The notes below the pieces were generated by a model. That model was not told the DNA's origin and did no database searches. It saw only the letters and a program-made list of their open reading frames with translations. A stretch of 64,000 bases of DNA from Desulfovibrio sp. (GTDB taxonomy: Bacteria > Desulfobacterota > Desulfovibrionia > Desulfovibrionales > Desulfovibrionaceae), in contig JACQYS010000027.1 of assembly GCA_016208105.1 (NCBI GenBank), forward strand, positions 90,505 to 154,504, in the 5' to 3' direction. Shown here in pieces: positions 16,728 to 29,769 of the stretch (positions within the stretch are counted from its first letter, which is position 1; every line of letters begins with the position of its first letter). The translations under genes and the position numbers were made by a program.

Positions 16728-17747
16728 TTATTGAGAATTTGAAGGGAGAGATGTCATATCGTTTTGAACAATAATTTCCCCAATTGTAATTTTATTTGCA
16801 ATTATTTTAATTTCTTCATTTATAGATGGTGAAACGTTGCTAATAGGAAACAATGTAAATCTAGATTTCCCTTCTCCCCAAGGCATTTGAATATATCCAC
16901 TGGTTATTCCATTTTTTATTCTCCCTATTATATCCAATAAAGGTCCTGAAAAATCGAACATGTCTGAAGTTAAATATCTATTTTTAGAGAAACTCAATTT
17001 ACTGGTATATATTGTTGTGAAATAAACGGGAAATTCATTACTATTTACAGCTTCAATTATTCCAAAGTTCCCCATGTTAACTCCAGAAAGAATTACATCA
17101 CACCCTTCTTGAATGAAAACTTCTGCTGCTTGACGGCTGTGCATTGGATCATTGAAGTCGCCGACATTGACGTATTTAAGAGTTGCATTCTGATTATATT
17201 CCCTGATGGCCATGAGAGCCGCATTCACTTGAGCACGTGAGAACGGTTGGGGCATTCCTCCGATGTAGCCTATGATTCCCGTTTTGGTGATCTTGGCAGC
17301 CAATGCTCCAAGAACATAAAATCCTTTGTGGTATTCACGCCCAAGGACGTGGATGTTTCCGCATTGGCTTGAAATGGGTTCTTCCGCTTCGGCGATGAAG
17401 GCCACATCCGGAAATTCCGCACACATGCCGAGTATGGCCTCGAGATATTGCCCCCCATGTCCCCATATTACGGAACATCCGTCAGCTATGAGTTCGCGTA
17501 TTGCTCGCGGGGCGTCCCAGGGGGATATGCGTTGGCGGTAGCACGTGGTGACACCATATTCTTCTTGGGCTCGAATCATGGCCGCGTGACCGAGCTCATT
17601 GAAGTCCTTATCGACCACGACCCCTGGAAACAGAACACCCATACGCAAAGGCTGTTGGGTTTCAGCCAGCGCTGTGCAGGGGCACAAGGCGAGCATGGTC
17701 CAGATAAAGGTGATTTGGCTTATGCGAAGAAACGTCATTGAAATCAT
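16728..17747 (-). CDS. BMP-family (PnrA/Med-like) periplasmic substrate-binding protein
   Basis: 339 residues: signal peptide (about 10-29, ending CTALAET), then a type 1 periplasmic-binding fold of the basic-membrane-protein family. Visible features: MGVLFPGVVVDKDFNELGHAA near 36-56, VIWGHGGQYLEAI, EYHKGFYVLGALAAKITKTG near 139-158, and IGYIGGMPQPFSRAQVNA. Relatives bind purine nucleosides or similar ligands. The start overlaps the upstream kinase stop by four bases, so it is translated with the kinase and may present a ligand to its sensor domain. No ABC permease is adjacent. AT-rich in its second half. Confidence 0.82.
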   Translation of the reverse strand: MISMTFLRISQITFIWTMLALCPCTALAETQQPLRMGVLFPGVVVDKDFNELGHAAMIRAQEEYGVTTCYRQRISPWDAPRAIRELIADGCSVIWGHGGQYLEAILGMCAEFPDVAFIAEAEEPISSQCGNIHVLGREYHKGFYVLGALAAKITKTGIIGYIGGMPQPFSRAQVNAALMAIREYNQNATLKYVNVGDFNDPMHSRQAAEVFIQEGCDVILSGVNMGNFGIIEAVNSNEFPVYFTTIYTSKLSFSKNRYLTSDMFDFSGPLLDIIGRIKNGITSGYIQMPWGEGKSRFTLFPISNVSPSINEEIKIIANKITIGEIIVQNDMTSLPSNSQ

Positions 17748-20221
17748 GCCTCACGTCTGTCTTGCGTGTAGGGAAGCTTGATTATGAACGTGGTTCCACT
17801 GCCCAGCTCAGATTCAACGGTGATGGTGCCAGCATGATTATTGGTGATGATAAAGAAGGAAACGGAAAGGCCGAGACCGGTTCCTTCCCCGGGAGGTTTG
17901 GTGCTGAAAAATGGTTCGAACACCTTGCGGCGAGTTGTTTCTTCCATACCAGGCCCGTTGTCCTCGATTTCTATCCTGGCGAATTCGCCATCGTTGCGGG
18001 TTCGCAGTGTGATCTTCGGGGATAATACCTTTGAAACAGACATGGCTTGAGCCGCGTTTCGTAGAATGTTCATAAAAACTTGCTCTATCTGAGTGGGAGA
18101 GCACTGAACCAGAGGCAGTGCCGGGTCGCTATCCCAAAGTATATCTATCTGTTTGAAATCGTATTTTTTCTTCAGGTCATAATCTTTCGAGCACAGCTCG
18201 ACTGCTTTCTCCATCAGATCCGTCATATTCACGAAACCCATGGAAGCATCGGTCTTTCTGCTGAACTCCAGCATATTGGCAACGATTTTCGCGGCACGCT
18301 CAGCAGATTGGCGAATGCCTTCCAGCATGACTGGTATGTCTCGTTTTACCAAAAAGGACTGAATATTATCGAGAGGACATCCGGCTTCTTCGGCGGCTTC
18401 AGTGTTGGCCGCAACATTTGCGTTCAGACGTCTGATGATGACCTGTACACTCTGGAGTATTCCTCCCAGCGGGTTGTTGATCTCATGGGCCATACCTGCG
18501 GCAAGGCCACCTACAGACATGACTTTTTCAGTCTGGATCATCATCTCTTCCATTCGAACCCGTTCAGTCACGTCGTCTAAACGGATGACCGCTCCTTTTA
18601 CACCATTGCTTATAAGAGGATAAGCCAGCATATCCACTTGCAGCAGTTTATCTTTGAAAGATAATGCCATTTTATTACGTACCAGCGGTGTTCCATTCAT
18701 CAGGGAATCCCAACTGGTCCCAATCCGTTCGGCTACGGTTGGGAGAGCTTCTGACAATTGTTTTCCAATCACCAGTGAGGCGTTAATTCCCGTAGCTTCT
18801 TCCGCCGTGGTGTTCCAATGGGTTATTACCATGTCGGTATTGACCCCGATGACTACGGACGGCATGGAGTCGATTATTCCCTGGAATGCATTTCTGGCAC
18901 TCACCAACTCGATTTCGGTAAGACGCCTCACCTCGACTTCATCTTCTAGCTGCCTGGACTTTCCCTGTATCTCCCGGCTCATCTGATTGGCCGATTCGGC
19001 CAGGCTCTTTAACTCCACAACATGTAAACTGTCGTAATTTATTGGGGTAATATGTTTTGGTGCATCACGGAAAAAAGATAGAAAAACAGCGAACTCTTTA
19101 CGAAGCCTTCGCGAGACGAAAGTGCTTGCTGTCAATACTGCCAGGGCAGCTACCGCCAAAGAGCCAAGAATCAGTCCTATCTGTCGAACCATAGTGGCCC
19201 GTAGTGAATCCTTATGCTGGAAGACCACCTCGGTCATTCTGTCTAATGGAACCGTTGCCACCAGTATCCATCCCCAGCCTGGGACTGTGCGCGCATAAAA
19301 CAGGTTTGTGACCGCAGCTTCCGACTTGCTCTTCGGAAGTTCCAAATACCCGAATCCACCCTCGGCTTTCAGGCCTTCCGAGAGGATGTCGTGAACGACC
19401 ATTCGGCCGTTGCTGTCTTGAAGTTCCAGTATGTTCTCACCCTGGGCGTACACACCTGAGGGATCGAAAAGAACAGTTCCGCCGAAATCAAGAATACGAA
19501 TGACACTGGACTCCGCGTTCTTAAAGAGGCTGAGCCTGCGTTTTATGCTTTCTTGAACGCTCAGTTCGACGTCGTCGAGATACTCGCCTGTACCAATTAT
19601 CCAACCAAAAGGAGGGAATAATTTTAAATATGATATTTTTGGAAGGGCAATGCTTTGACCAGGTCTATTCCAATAATACGTATCGAATCCTTCACCGGCG
19701 GTAGTTCCAATTCTAATGAAACTTTGAATTATTTTTTTTCCTGATAAATCTGAAAGATCGAAATCGTTTTTTCCTATCATGCCAGGTCTGAAACGGTTCA
19801 TAACAAGGATATAGTTAACGTCATGGATCCAATAATAACCTCTGCCATCATAAAAACTAACTGAATTAAGCGAATCAATAATAATTTTTTTAATACTAGA
19901 TTCTGGAAGTGTGTTTTTATTATTGTAATAAATTACAGAAGCAATATCATACGCTTCTAATGTTTTTTGCTTAAGGTCATTCTTAATATCATTTGTTATC
20001 TTTGATCTTTCGTACCTAATAAGATCAGTGGCATGATCCATTTCATTTGTTAAAATATCCTGCTGCCTACGTACATATTCCTGTTCGTATGCGGCAGTGT
20101 TGTTCTTAAACTCGCTGTATTGCGTATATATGACGATTACAGAAATCGCGGAGCTGACGGCTAGTGTAATGAACAGTGCACTTGCTCTGAAAAGCTTAGA
20201 AATACTATACATTCTAGCCAT
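17744..20221 (-). CDS. Membrane sensor histidine kinase with Cache and PAS domains
   Basis: 825 residues. First transmembrane helix about 10-35; then a periplasmic sensor with two Cache modules, the first with GRGYYWIHD and FPPFGWIIGTGEYLDD, the second with PGWGWILVATVP; second transmembrane helix about 345-370; PAS domain with MPSVVIGVNTD; HisKA with phosphorylated His in GMAHEINNPLGG; and HATPase_c with ILRNAAQAM, EDNGPGM, FEPFFSTKPPGEGTGLGL. No receiver domain, and no response regulator nearby, so it is an orphan kinase. ATG 20221 has AAGGA six bases upstream. The N-terminal half is AT-rich compared with neighbours, which suggests transfer. Co-transcribed with the BMP-like gene. Confidence 0.9.
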   Translation of the reverse strand: MARMYSISKLFRASALFITLAVSSAISVIVIYTQYSEFKNNTAAYEQEYVRRQQDILTNEMDHATDLIRYERSKITNDIKNDLKQKTLEAYDIASVIYYNNKNTLPESSIKKIIIDSLNSVSFYDGRGYYWIHDVNYILVMNRFRPGMIGKNDFDLSDLSGKKIIQSFIRIGTTAGEGFDTYYWNRPGQSIALPKISYLKLFPPFGWIIGTGEYLDDVELSVQESIKRRLSLFKNAESSVIRILDFGGTVLFDPSGVYAQGENILELQDSNGRMVVHDILSEGLKAEGGFGYLELPKSKSEAAVTNLFYARTVPGWGWILVATVPLDRMTEVVFQHKDSLRATMVRQIGLILGSLAVAALAVLTASTFVSRRLRKEFAVFLSFFRDAPKHITPINYDSLHVVELKSLAESANQMSREIQGKSRQLEDEVEVRRLTEIELVSARNAFQGIIDSMPSVVIGVNTDMVITHWNTTAEEATGINASLVIGKQLSEALPTVAERIGTSWDSLMNGTPLVRNKMALSFKDKLLQVDMLAYPLISNGVKGAVIRLDDVTERVRMEEMMIQTEKVMSVGGLAAGMAHEINNPLGGILQSVQVIIRRLNANVAANTEAAEEAGCPLDNIQSFLVKRDIPVMLEGIRQSAERAAKIVANMLEFSRKTDASMGFVNMTDLMEKAVELCSKDYDLKKKYDFKQIDILWDSDPALPLVQCSPTQIEQVFMNILRNAAQAMSVSKVLSPKITLRTRNDGEFARIEIEDNGPGMEETTRRKVFEPFFSTKPPGEGTGLGLSVSFFIITNNHAGTITVESELGSGTTFIIKLPYTQDRREA

Positions 20222-20306
20222 TGGTGGTCCTTTCTGTTCTCCTGCTGAGAAAGGGGCACGCTTGCACAACCGGAGTTCTTTGTAGAAAATCCGGAAAATT
20301 TGACCG

Positions 20307-20334
20307 TGTATAATTCTTTTGGACGTTGCTGTAA
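20307..20334 (-). promoter_or_regulatory. Possible sigma70-type promoter for the kinase operon
   Basis: On the minus strand, TTACAG and TATACA are separated by 16 bases, about 85 bases before the kinase ATG. The -10 is good and the -35 is weak. Confidence 0.3.
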
Positions 20335-20530
20335 GTGAGGTCAACTAAAGATTTTGATTTCTTCCGAGTATTCTCCCCTTTTTCTTGGCCGTGGACTTCA
20401 TACTCGGCTAAGGCAACACGTATTTGGCGGGCTTGCTTCTAAAATGAGGTTTGCGTGAGGATGGTTCATGGTGCCCGCACTGGCGGACAACACGGCCATA
20501 AACCCTTGCCAGACCTAGCTTACCGGGGCC

Positions 20531-20558
20531 TTGCCCTTTGCGTTTTTTTCCGTATAGT
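20531..20558 (+). promoter_or_regulatory. Possible sigma70-type promoter for dnaN-gyrB
   Basis: TTGCCC and TATAGT with a 16-base spacer that includes a T-run. Transcription would start about 60 bases before the dnaN ATG. Confidence 0.45.
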
Positions 20559-20627
20559 CCCTTCGCCACGCTGGCTTCAAATCATCCCCGACCATCGATG
20601 CCATACCTGCTCAAGGAGACGACCCCC

Positions 20628-24175
<3,548 letters not shown>

Positions 24176-24370
24176 GGTGAACACATACTCGGCCTTACGC
24201 GCGGCCATGAGGAGAGAACTCTCTTCCTGTTTCTAGTGTGGCTCAAACGCGCATTGAGTCGAATTTGTTCAAGGCATTGTTTTGATTCAATACTGCCGGA
24301 AACCAGAGCTTGCTCCTGGTACCGTGACGGGTAAACCGGCGCATAGTAACGCTGAACTGCGAGGCATCAC

Positions 24371-26809
24371 GTGCTCGACCAGATAACCATCGAAGAAGAA
24401 CTTCAAAAGTCTTACCTGGAATATTCTCTTTCCGTCATCGTGGGCCGGGCCATACCCGACGTTCGCGATGGTTTGAAACCAGTGCACAGGCGCGTTCTCT
24501 TCGCCATGCACGAGCTCTCCAACTCGTTCAACAGGCCCTATAAGAAGTCCGCTCGCATCGTCGGTGACGTCATCGGTAAATACCACCCCCATGGTGACCA
24601 GTCCGTGTACGATGCCCTGGTTCGCATGGCCCAGGAATTTTCCATGCGCGACCCTCTGGTTGATGGCCAGGGCAACTTCGGTTCTATCGACGGCGATGCT
24701 GCTGCAGCCATGCGTTACACCGAAGTTCGCATGTCGCGTCTTACCAGCGAGTTTCTGGCTGATATCGACAAGGAGACAGTCGATTTTCGGGCGAACTACG
24801 ACAACTCCCTGGAAGAACCCTCTGTACTCCCGACCAAGGTTCCCAACCTCTTGCTTAACGGCAGCTCAGGCATTGCGGTTGGCATGGCCACCAACATTCC
24901 TCCACATAATCTTGGGGAACTGTGCGACGCCCTGCTGACCATACTTGATAATCACGAGTGCTCAATTGATGAGGTTATCGCTTGTGTTCCTGGTCCAGAC
25001 TTTCCGACTTACGGCGCGATCTTTGGCGGTCAGGGCCTCATCGACGCCTACCGGACCGGCCGTGGCTCTATCAAGATGCGCGGCAGAGTGGAAATCGAGG
25101 AACACAAGAAGAACCAGGAATTGGTCGTCATCCGCGAGATTCCCTACGCGGTGAACAAATCCACCCTGGTGGAGAAAATCGCCCAGCTTATAATTGAAAA
25201 GAAAATCGACGGTGTATCCGATCTTCGTGACGAATCCGACCGCAAGGGCATCCGCATCGTGCTTGAACTCAAGCGCGGCACTATTCCGGATATTGTCATC
25301 AACAGCCTGTATAAATTCACTCCTCTCGAGACCTCTTTTGGCATCAACATGCTCGTTGTTGCCGGAAACAGGCCAGCGCTTCTCAACCTGAAGCAGATAC
25401 TCGAATTCTTCTTGGACCACCGCAAAGAAGTGATTCTTAGGCGCTCCCGCTTTGATCTACGCAAATCCGAGGAACGTGCGCATATTCTTGAAGGGCTGCG
25501 AATTGCCCTGGACAACATCGACGAAGTGGTCAGTTTGATTCGCGCATCCAAGAATGCCCTCGAGGCCAAGGAACGGCTCATGGAGCGTTTCAGCCTTTCC
25601 GAGCGTCAATCCCAAGCTATCTTGGATATGCGGCTCCAGCGCCTGACCAATCTGGAACGGGAGAAGCTGCTTGAAGAATATGCCGAGCTTATTAAATTCA
25701 TCGAGTACCTCCGCTCCATTTTGGAAAACGACGAGGTCTTGCGTGGCGTCATCCGCGACGAACTCAAGGAACTGAAAGAGAAGTTCGCCACTCCCAGGCG
25801 TACGCAGATTCTTGAGAGTCTAGAAGGCATAGACATCGAGGATCTTATTCCTGACGAGAACGTTGTCATCACGCTTTCCCGTCGCGGTTACATCAAGCGC
25901 ACTCCTCTTGATACCTACCAGCAACAGCGGCGCGGCGGAAAAGGCATAGCTGGCGTTCACACCTCAGCGGAAGACTTTATCCAGAGCTTCTGCACTACCA
26001 CCAACCACCAGCATCTGTTGCTCTTCACGAACCTCGGCAAGATGCACCAGCTCAAGGTTCATCAGATCCCAGAAGGGTCTCGAACAGCCAAGGGCATGCA
26101 TATCGCCAACCTCCTGCCCATGGACAAGGAGGAGTTCATCGCTACTGCCCTTACCATCCGAGAGTTCACTCCCGACAGGTATTTCCTGTTCGTCACCCGT
26201 AAGGGCATGGTGAAGCGCACTGCCATCGACCTTTATAAAAATGTCCGCGTGGGCGGCATTCGGGCTGTGAACTTAAATGACGGTGACGAACTCCTGGACG
26301 TGAAGGAAGTTCCCATTAATGCCGAGATCCTCCTTGCCACTGAATACGGACAGAGCATTCGCTTCAGTGTGAGCGATGTCCGCCCCATGGGTCGCAGCGC
26401 GGCTGGGGTGAAAGGCATCGCCCTTGTTGGCAAAGATCGTGTTTCGTCTGGTGTCGTTTTTGGCGATCCTGAACGGACTCAGGTGCTGACCGTGTCCGCC
26501 AATGGATTTGGCAAGCGTACCGATGTAGACCACTACCGGTTGCAAACCCGTGGTGGAAAAGGCGTCATCAACATGAAGGTGACCCAAAAGACCGGTCACG
26601 TTATTGGGGCCACTTCAGTTTGCGAAACAGACGACATTTTGCTTCTCACCTCTGCCAACAAGATTATCCGAACCCCTGTTGCCCAAGTCAGAAATGTCGG
26701 TCGTGCAGCCCAGGGTGTAACGTTGGTCGACATGGCGGACGGGGTGTTGGTCATGGGCTTCGATGTTGTGGAAAGCGGTCTTTCAGAACCATCTGGAGAC
26801 GAGTCTTAA
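24371..26809 (+). CDS. gyrA: DNA gyrase subunit A
   Basis: 812-residue DNA-cleaving subunit. [35 protein letters not shown] at the start is canonical (long stretch about residues 6-40). The active-site Tyr lies in [12 protein letters not shown] near 121. The quinolone-resistance region has [17 protein letters not shown]. The C-terminal beta-propeller contains the GyrA box QRRGGKGI near 517-524. GTG start; 195 bases separate it from gyrB. Confidence 0.97.
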   Translation: MLDQITIEEELQKSYLEYSLSVIVGRAIPDVRDGLKPVHRRVLFAMHELSNSFNRPYKKSARIVGDVIGKYHPHGDQSVYDALVRMAQEFSMRDPLVDGQGNFGSIDGDAAAAMRYTEVRMSRLTSEFLADIDKETVDFRANYDNSLEEPSVLPTKVPNLLLNGSSGIAVGMATNIPPHNLGELCDALLTILDNHECSIDEVIACVPGPDFPTYGAIFGGQGLIDAYRTGRGSIKMRGRVEIEEHKKNQELVVIREIPYAVNKSTLVEKIAQLIIEKKIDGVSDLRDESDRKGIRIVLELKRGTIPDIVINSLYKFTPLETSFGINMLVVAGNRPALLNLKQILEFFLDHRKEVILRRSRFDLRKSEERAHILEGLRIALDNIDEVVSLIRASKNALEAKERLMERFSLSERQSQAILDMRLQRLTNLEREKLLEEYAELIKFIEYLRSILENDEVLRGVIRDELKELKEKFATPRRTQILESLEGIDIEDLIPDENVVITLSRRGYIKRTPLDTYQQQRRGGKGIAGVHTSAEDFIQSFCTTTNHQHLLLFTNLGKMHQLKVHQIPEGSRTAKGMHIANLLPMDKEEFIATALTIREFTPDRYFLFVTRKGMVKRTAIDLYKNVRVGGIRAVNLNDGDELLDVKEVPINAEILLATEYGQSIRFSVSDVRPMGRSAAGVKGIALVGKDRVSSGVVFGDPERTQVLTVSANGFGKRTDVDHYRLQTRGGKGVINMKVTQKTGHVIGATSVCETDDILLLTSANKIIRTPVAQVRNVGRAAQGVTLVDMADGVLVMGFDVVESGLSEPSGDES

Positions 26810-26849
26810 AAACGTCCGTTCTGCGCTCTTCTGATAAGGAAGACGGCCC

Positions 26850-27227
26850 ATGGCATGGAAAATCCTTCTTCTTTCTTTAGCAGGCGCGCTAGGCACTTTG
26901 GCGCGGTACTGGCTTTCTGGAGCGGTACAGAGGACGTTAGGAATCGATTTTCCCTGGGGTACCTGGGCGGTTAACGTCTTCGGTTGTCTTCTCTTTGGTC
27001 TTGTCTGGGTTTTTAGTGAAGAACGGTTTCTCTTATCAGGTCAAACCCGGCTCATAATCCTAGTTGGTTTCATGGGCGCCTTTACTACTTTCTCCACGTA
27101 CATTTTCGAGTCGTCCCAATTGGCTCTTGATGGTCAGTGGCTTTATGTTGCTGCGAATCTCATTGGTCAAAACATTGCCGGGTTTGCTGCCCTTTTCTTA
27201 GGCATTCTCATTGGGAGGACTATTTGA
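26850..27227 (+). CDS. crcB: Fluoride exporter FluC/CrcB
   Basis: 125-residue, four-helix membrane protein that exports fluoride as a dual-topology dimer. Hallmarks: GALGTLARYWLSG near 12-24, WGTWAVNVFGCLLFG near 36-50, and GFMGAFTTFSTYIFES near 72-87 with the conserved TTFST. It follows gyrA by 40 bases and is followed immediately by a DUF190 gene, a common partner. I looked for a fluoride riboswitch in the short leader and do not see one. Confidence 0.93.
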   Translation: MAWKILLLSLAGALGTLARYWLSGAVQRTLGIDFPWGTWAVNVFGCLLFGLVWVFSEERFLLSGQTRLIILVGFMGAFTTFSTYIFESSQLALDGQWLYVAANLIGQNIAGFAALFLGILIGRTI

Positions 27228-27228
27228 C

Positions 27229-27555
27229 ATGAATTGGTGCACTTTAGACCGATTACGTATTTATACCGGCGAGTTTGATCGCTTTGAGCGATCACCTGTT
27301 TTTGAGCACATAGTCAAGGCCGCCCATGATCATGGCCTAGCCGGGGCTACGGTTTTACGGGGCATGATGGGGTTTGGCGGGCACAGCGAAATCCATACTG
27401 CTAAAATTCTCCGACTTTCCGAAGACTTACCCATAATCATTGAAATCATTGATACCGCAGCAAAGATTGATCTTTTCATTCCAGCAATACAGCACGTACT
27501 TTCCCAAGGCCTTATGACTCGCGAATCCGTTTCAGCTTTGTCTTTCAACAAGTAA
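27229..27555 (+). CDS. DUF190 (PII-like) protein
   Basis: 108-residue DUF190 protein with a PII-like ferredoxin fold. Family features: LRIYTGEFDRFERSPVFEHIVKAA near 8-31, GLAGATVLRGMMGFGGHSEIHT near 35-56, and DLPIIIEIIDTAAKID near 67-82. Often encoded with CrcB, possibly modulating it. Start ATG 27229 lies one base after the crcB stop; a TTG earlier in frame is inside crcB and less likely. Confidence 0.9.
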   Translation: MNWCTLDRLRIYTGEFDRFERSPVFEHIVKAAHDHGLAGATVLRGMMGFGGHSEIHTAKILRLSEDLPIIIEIIDTAAKIDLFIPAIQHVLSQGLMTRESVSALSFNK

Positions 27556-27577
27556 GTTAGAATTCTTTTTAGCTTTG

Positions 27578-27856
27578 TTATCCCCTTGGTGAATGATTAT
27601 GGAAAACGATCTTCATGCCAAGAATAGAGGCCGTCAGGGTTAGGCTTGCGATGTTTGCAGCTATTACTGCGATTGATCCGATTAAGAAACCATACACGAT
27701 CCAAAGCGTTATTCCAGTGCACAAGAAAACGTACATCCGCAGTGAAATGTCTTTCACGGATCTGGTTCTATACGTTTTAACCACTTGAGGGATGAAAGCG
27801 CTGGTGGTCATGCATCCAGCGATCAGGCCGAGGCTCTCGATGCTTAACCAATTCAT
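27578..27856 (-). CDS. SemiSWEET-type PQ-loop sugar transporter
   Basis: 92-residue protein with three transmembrane helices and the PQ-loop motif: LIAGCMTTSAFIPQVVKTYRTRSVKDISL (about 10-38). The PQ pair and the following charged segment are typical of bacterial SemiSWEETs, which dimerise to transport sugars. ATG 27856 gives the standard size; the longer frame adds a non-membrane leader. It is convergent with the DUF190 gene and divergent from coaBC. Confidence 0.85.
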   Translation of the reverse strand: MNWLSIESLGLIAGCMTTSAFIPQVVKTYRTRSVKDISLRMYVFLCTGITLWIVYGFLIGSIAVIAANIASLTLTASILGMKIVFHNHSPRG

Positions 27857-27909
27857 TTTATATTTTCCCACCCTTTGACAGCAGCGCTTACCTCGCGCAT
27901 GATTGACCC

Positions 27910-29136
27910 ATGCTGCCATCACATTTGAAGTTTCCCATACACCACGGCTCCCGCGTTCAATTGGGAGTAACCGGGAGCATTGCGGCTTACAAGGCTCTTG
28001 AGCTCTTACGGATTTTTCATGAGCTTGAGTTGGTTGTTGGAGTCACCCTAACCAAAGCCGCTACCCAGTTTGTTACCCCCCTTTCGTTCGAAGCTCTCGG
28101 GGCTGAACACGTGTATGCAAACATGTGGGGCGGTGCGGACAGTGCTTTTGGACATCTCGAACCTGCTCAGGAAGCCCGATGTCTGGTTATTGCTCCTGCA
28201 ACGGCCAACATTATGGCTAAATTAGCCCATGGTATCGCTGATGAGATTCTGTCTACTCAAGCCTTGGCTTTTTCTGGGCCAGTGCTTTTAGCGCCTGCCA
28301 TGAACCCGCGCTTATGGGACGCAAAAGCGACCCAATCCAATGTAGATACTCTTCGCTCACATGACTTGACCGTGCTCGAACCTGCCAGCGGCATGATGGC
28401 TTGTGGCGAAATAGGGAAGGGGAGGCTGGCTTCGCTTCCTGATATAACTGCCCACGTTTTGCGGTTGCTTACTGCACAGGATATGGCTGGCACCAAAGTC
28501 TTGGTTAGTCTTGGCCCTACTCGTGAATATTTCGACCCTGCGCGGTATTGGTCCAACCCATCCACCGGCATCATGGGAGCTGCCTTGGCAATTGCCGCCT
28601 GGCTTCGAGGCGCCAATGTCACAGTTGTTCACGGCCCGGTGAATCTCTGGTTTCCTGATTCTATTCGTTTGATACCTGTTCAGACTGCTCGGGAGATGTT
28701 TAGCGCCTGTGTCGACCTCTGGAGCTCCCAAGACATCGCTCTTATGACCGCCGCAGTATCTGATTTTTCTCCGGTGTATCAAGGCAATGAAAAGTTTAAA
28801 AAATCTTCTCTTAAACAAAATAACTTTCAGATAGATTTCACAGCAAATCCCGACATCCTTCGCACTCTTGGTGAATCCAAGACAGTTCATCAAAAACTTT
28901 TAGGCTTTTGTGCTGAAACTTCTGATCTCGCTTCCTATGCCGCGCAGAAGCTTAAAGATAAAAATTGCGATGTCATGGTTGCTAACTCTATTGTTTCAAG
29001 CGGTAGCGGTTTCGGATCGCACACAAATCAAGTTTTTGTTGTCGACTCTTTTGGCCGTTCTGAACAATGGCCCACATTATCAAAATGCGAAGTGGCTTGG
29101 AGACTTCTTGAGTGGATGACCCATCTTTTGGTCTGA
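27910..29136 (+). CDS. coaBC: Bifunctional phosphopantothenoylcysteine decarboxylase/phosphopantothenate-cysteine ligase
   Basis: 408-residue enzyme for two steps of coenzyme A synthesis. N-terminal flavin-dependent decarboxylase: LGVTGSIAAYKALEL near 18, VIAPATANIMAKLAHGIADEIL near 96, and LAPAMNPRLW near 130 with the PAMN motif. C-terminal ligase: SLGPTREYFDPARYWSNPSTGIMGAALA near 198-225 and the KFKKS segment near 295. Coding-strand composition is T-rich compared with genes before 26 kb. It overlaps the next gene by 25 bases. Confidence 0.93.
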   Translation: MLPSHLKFPIHHGSRVQLGVTGSIAAYKALELLRIFHELELVVGVTLTKAATQFVTPLSFEALGAEHVYANMWGGADSAFGHLEPAQEARCLVIAPATANIMAKLAHGIADEILSTQALAFSGPVLLAPAMNPRLWDAKATQSNVDTLRSHDLTVLEPASGMMACGEIGKGRLASLPDITAHVLRLLTAQDMAGTKVLVSLGPTREYFDPARYWSNPSTGIMGAALAIAAWLRGANVTVVHGPVNLWFPDSIRLIPVQTAREMFSACVDLWSSQDIALMTAAVSDFSPVYQGNEKFKKSSLKQNNFQIDFTANPDILRTLGESKTVHQKLLGFCAETSDLASYAAQKLKDKNCDVMVANSIVSSGSGFGSHTNQVFVVDSFGRSEQWPTLSKCEVAWRLLEWMTHLLV

Positions 29137-29663
29137 GCGAACATCTGCGTGTTCTTTATCACGCCGGTATCAGATCTGTACTTTCATCTGTTCCAGAACT
29201 TCCTCGTGATACTCTTCTTTCTGTATCTCCGTGGTTCGATTTTCTTTCTAAACTTCCTATTACAGCTCGATCCATTTGGTCCTACAGTGATCTAATTTTT
29301 GATCTTACAGGTAATGCCAGCCGTGCCCGCGGCGATCTTTGGCGTTCCATGATCCGCTATATGGATCTCCCCAAAGGTTTTATCGGTTTTTTCCCTTATA
29401 CCTTGCCTGCTGAAAACAATCTAACTACCCATGTCGAACATTTTTTTGAGCTTATATTATCGCATGTTCCCACCTCCCTTATTATTTTCGGAGACGATTG
29501 TTTTGCTGAAAAGATACGTGCTTTAGTCCACTCTTCAGCAAAGGATCTTTCCCATGTTCGCGTTGTAGCTGCTCCATCACCCGAAACATTATGCAGTTTT
29601 TCTTCAGACGACCTGGAATCATTTTCTCTCAATCTGCGGCCTTCCTTACTAAACGCAACGTGA
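29112..29663 (+). CDS. Conserved-looking hypothetical protein, coupled to coaBC
   Basis: 183 residues, not recognised. GTG start inside the last codons of coaBC (25-base overlap) suggests translational coupling. Visible features: no signal peptide, a mixed alpha/beta pattern, LPRDTLLSVSPWFDFLSKLP near 30-49, DLPKGFIGFFPYTLPAENNL near 85-104 and TSLIIFGDDCFAEKIR near 122-137. Rich in Ser/Leu/Phe and pyrimidine-biased on the coding strand. Function unknown. Confidence 0.55.
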   Translation: MDDPSFGLSEHLRVLYHAGIRSVLSSVPELPRDTLLSVSPWFDFLSKLPITARSIWSYSDLIFDLTGNASRARGDLWRSMIRYMDLPKGFIGFFPYTLPAENNLTTHVEHFFELILSHVPTSLIIFGDDCFAEKIRALVHSSAKDLSHVRVVAAPSPETLCSFSSDDLESFSLNLRPSLLNAT

Positions 29664-29674
29664 TCTACCTCAGC

Positions 29675-29704
29675 TTGACAAAGACTATGGACTCTACTTA
29701 TTTT
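29675..29704 (+). promoter_or_regulatory. Possible sigma70-type promoter for the epimerase gene
   Basis: TTGACA and TATTTT with an 18-base spacer, about 65 bases before the epimerase ATG. The -10 abuts a perfect DnaA box, so DnaA could control it. Confidence 0.5.
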
Positions 29705-29713
29705 TTATCCACA
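29705..29713 (+). promoter_or_regulatory. Perfect DnaA box (TTATCCACA)
   Basis: Exact match to the consensus DnaA-binding 9-mer, inside an AT-rich 106-base intergenic stretch and about 1.4 kb from parS. Only one perfect box was found. It could be part of oriC or a regulatory site over the adjacent promoter. Confidence 0.6.
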
Positions 29714-29769
29714 TTCTTCAGGTTTTCCTTCTTTTTAATCTCGCATAAGGCTCATTTCAGAGGCGCTTC

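Larger units (their letters stand above)
20222..20627. other. Divergent intergenic region between the kinase and dnaN
   Basis: About 400 bases without a credible gene. It should hold the divergent promoters of the kinase (minus) and dnaN (plus), listed separately. I see no TTATCCACA-like DnaA boxes, although this dnaA-dnaN neighbourhood is a common oriC site in bacteria. Confidence 0.5.

Noticed and set aside
20222..20627. oriC in the interval upstream of dnaN
   Set aside because: No DnaA-box cluster is visible, and skew points to about 31 kb.
26810..26849. Fluoride riboswitch before crcB
   Set aside because: The leader is only 40 bases long and lacks the pseudoknot consensus; crcB is probably read through from gyrA.
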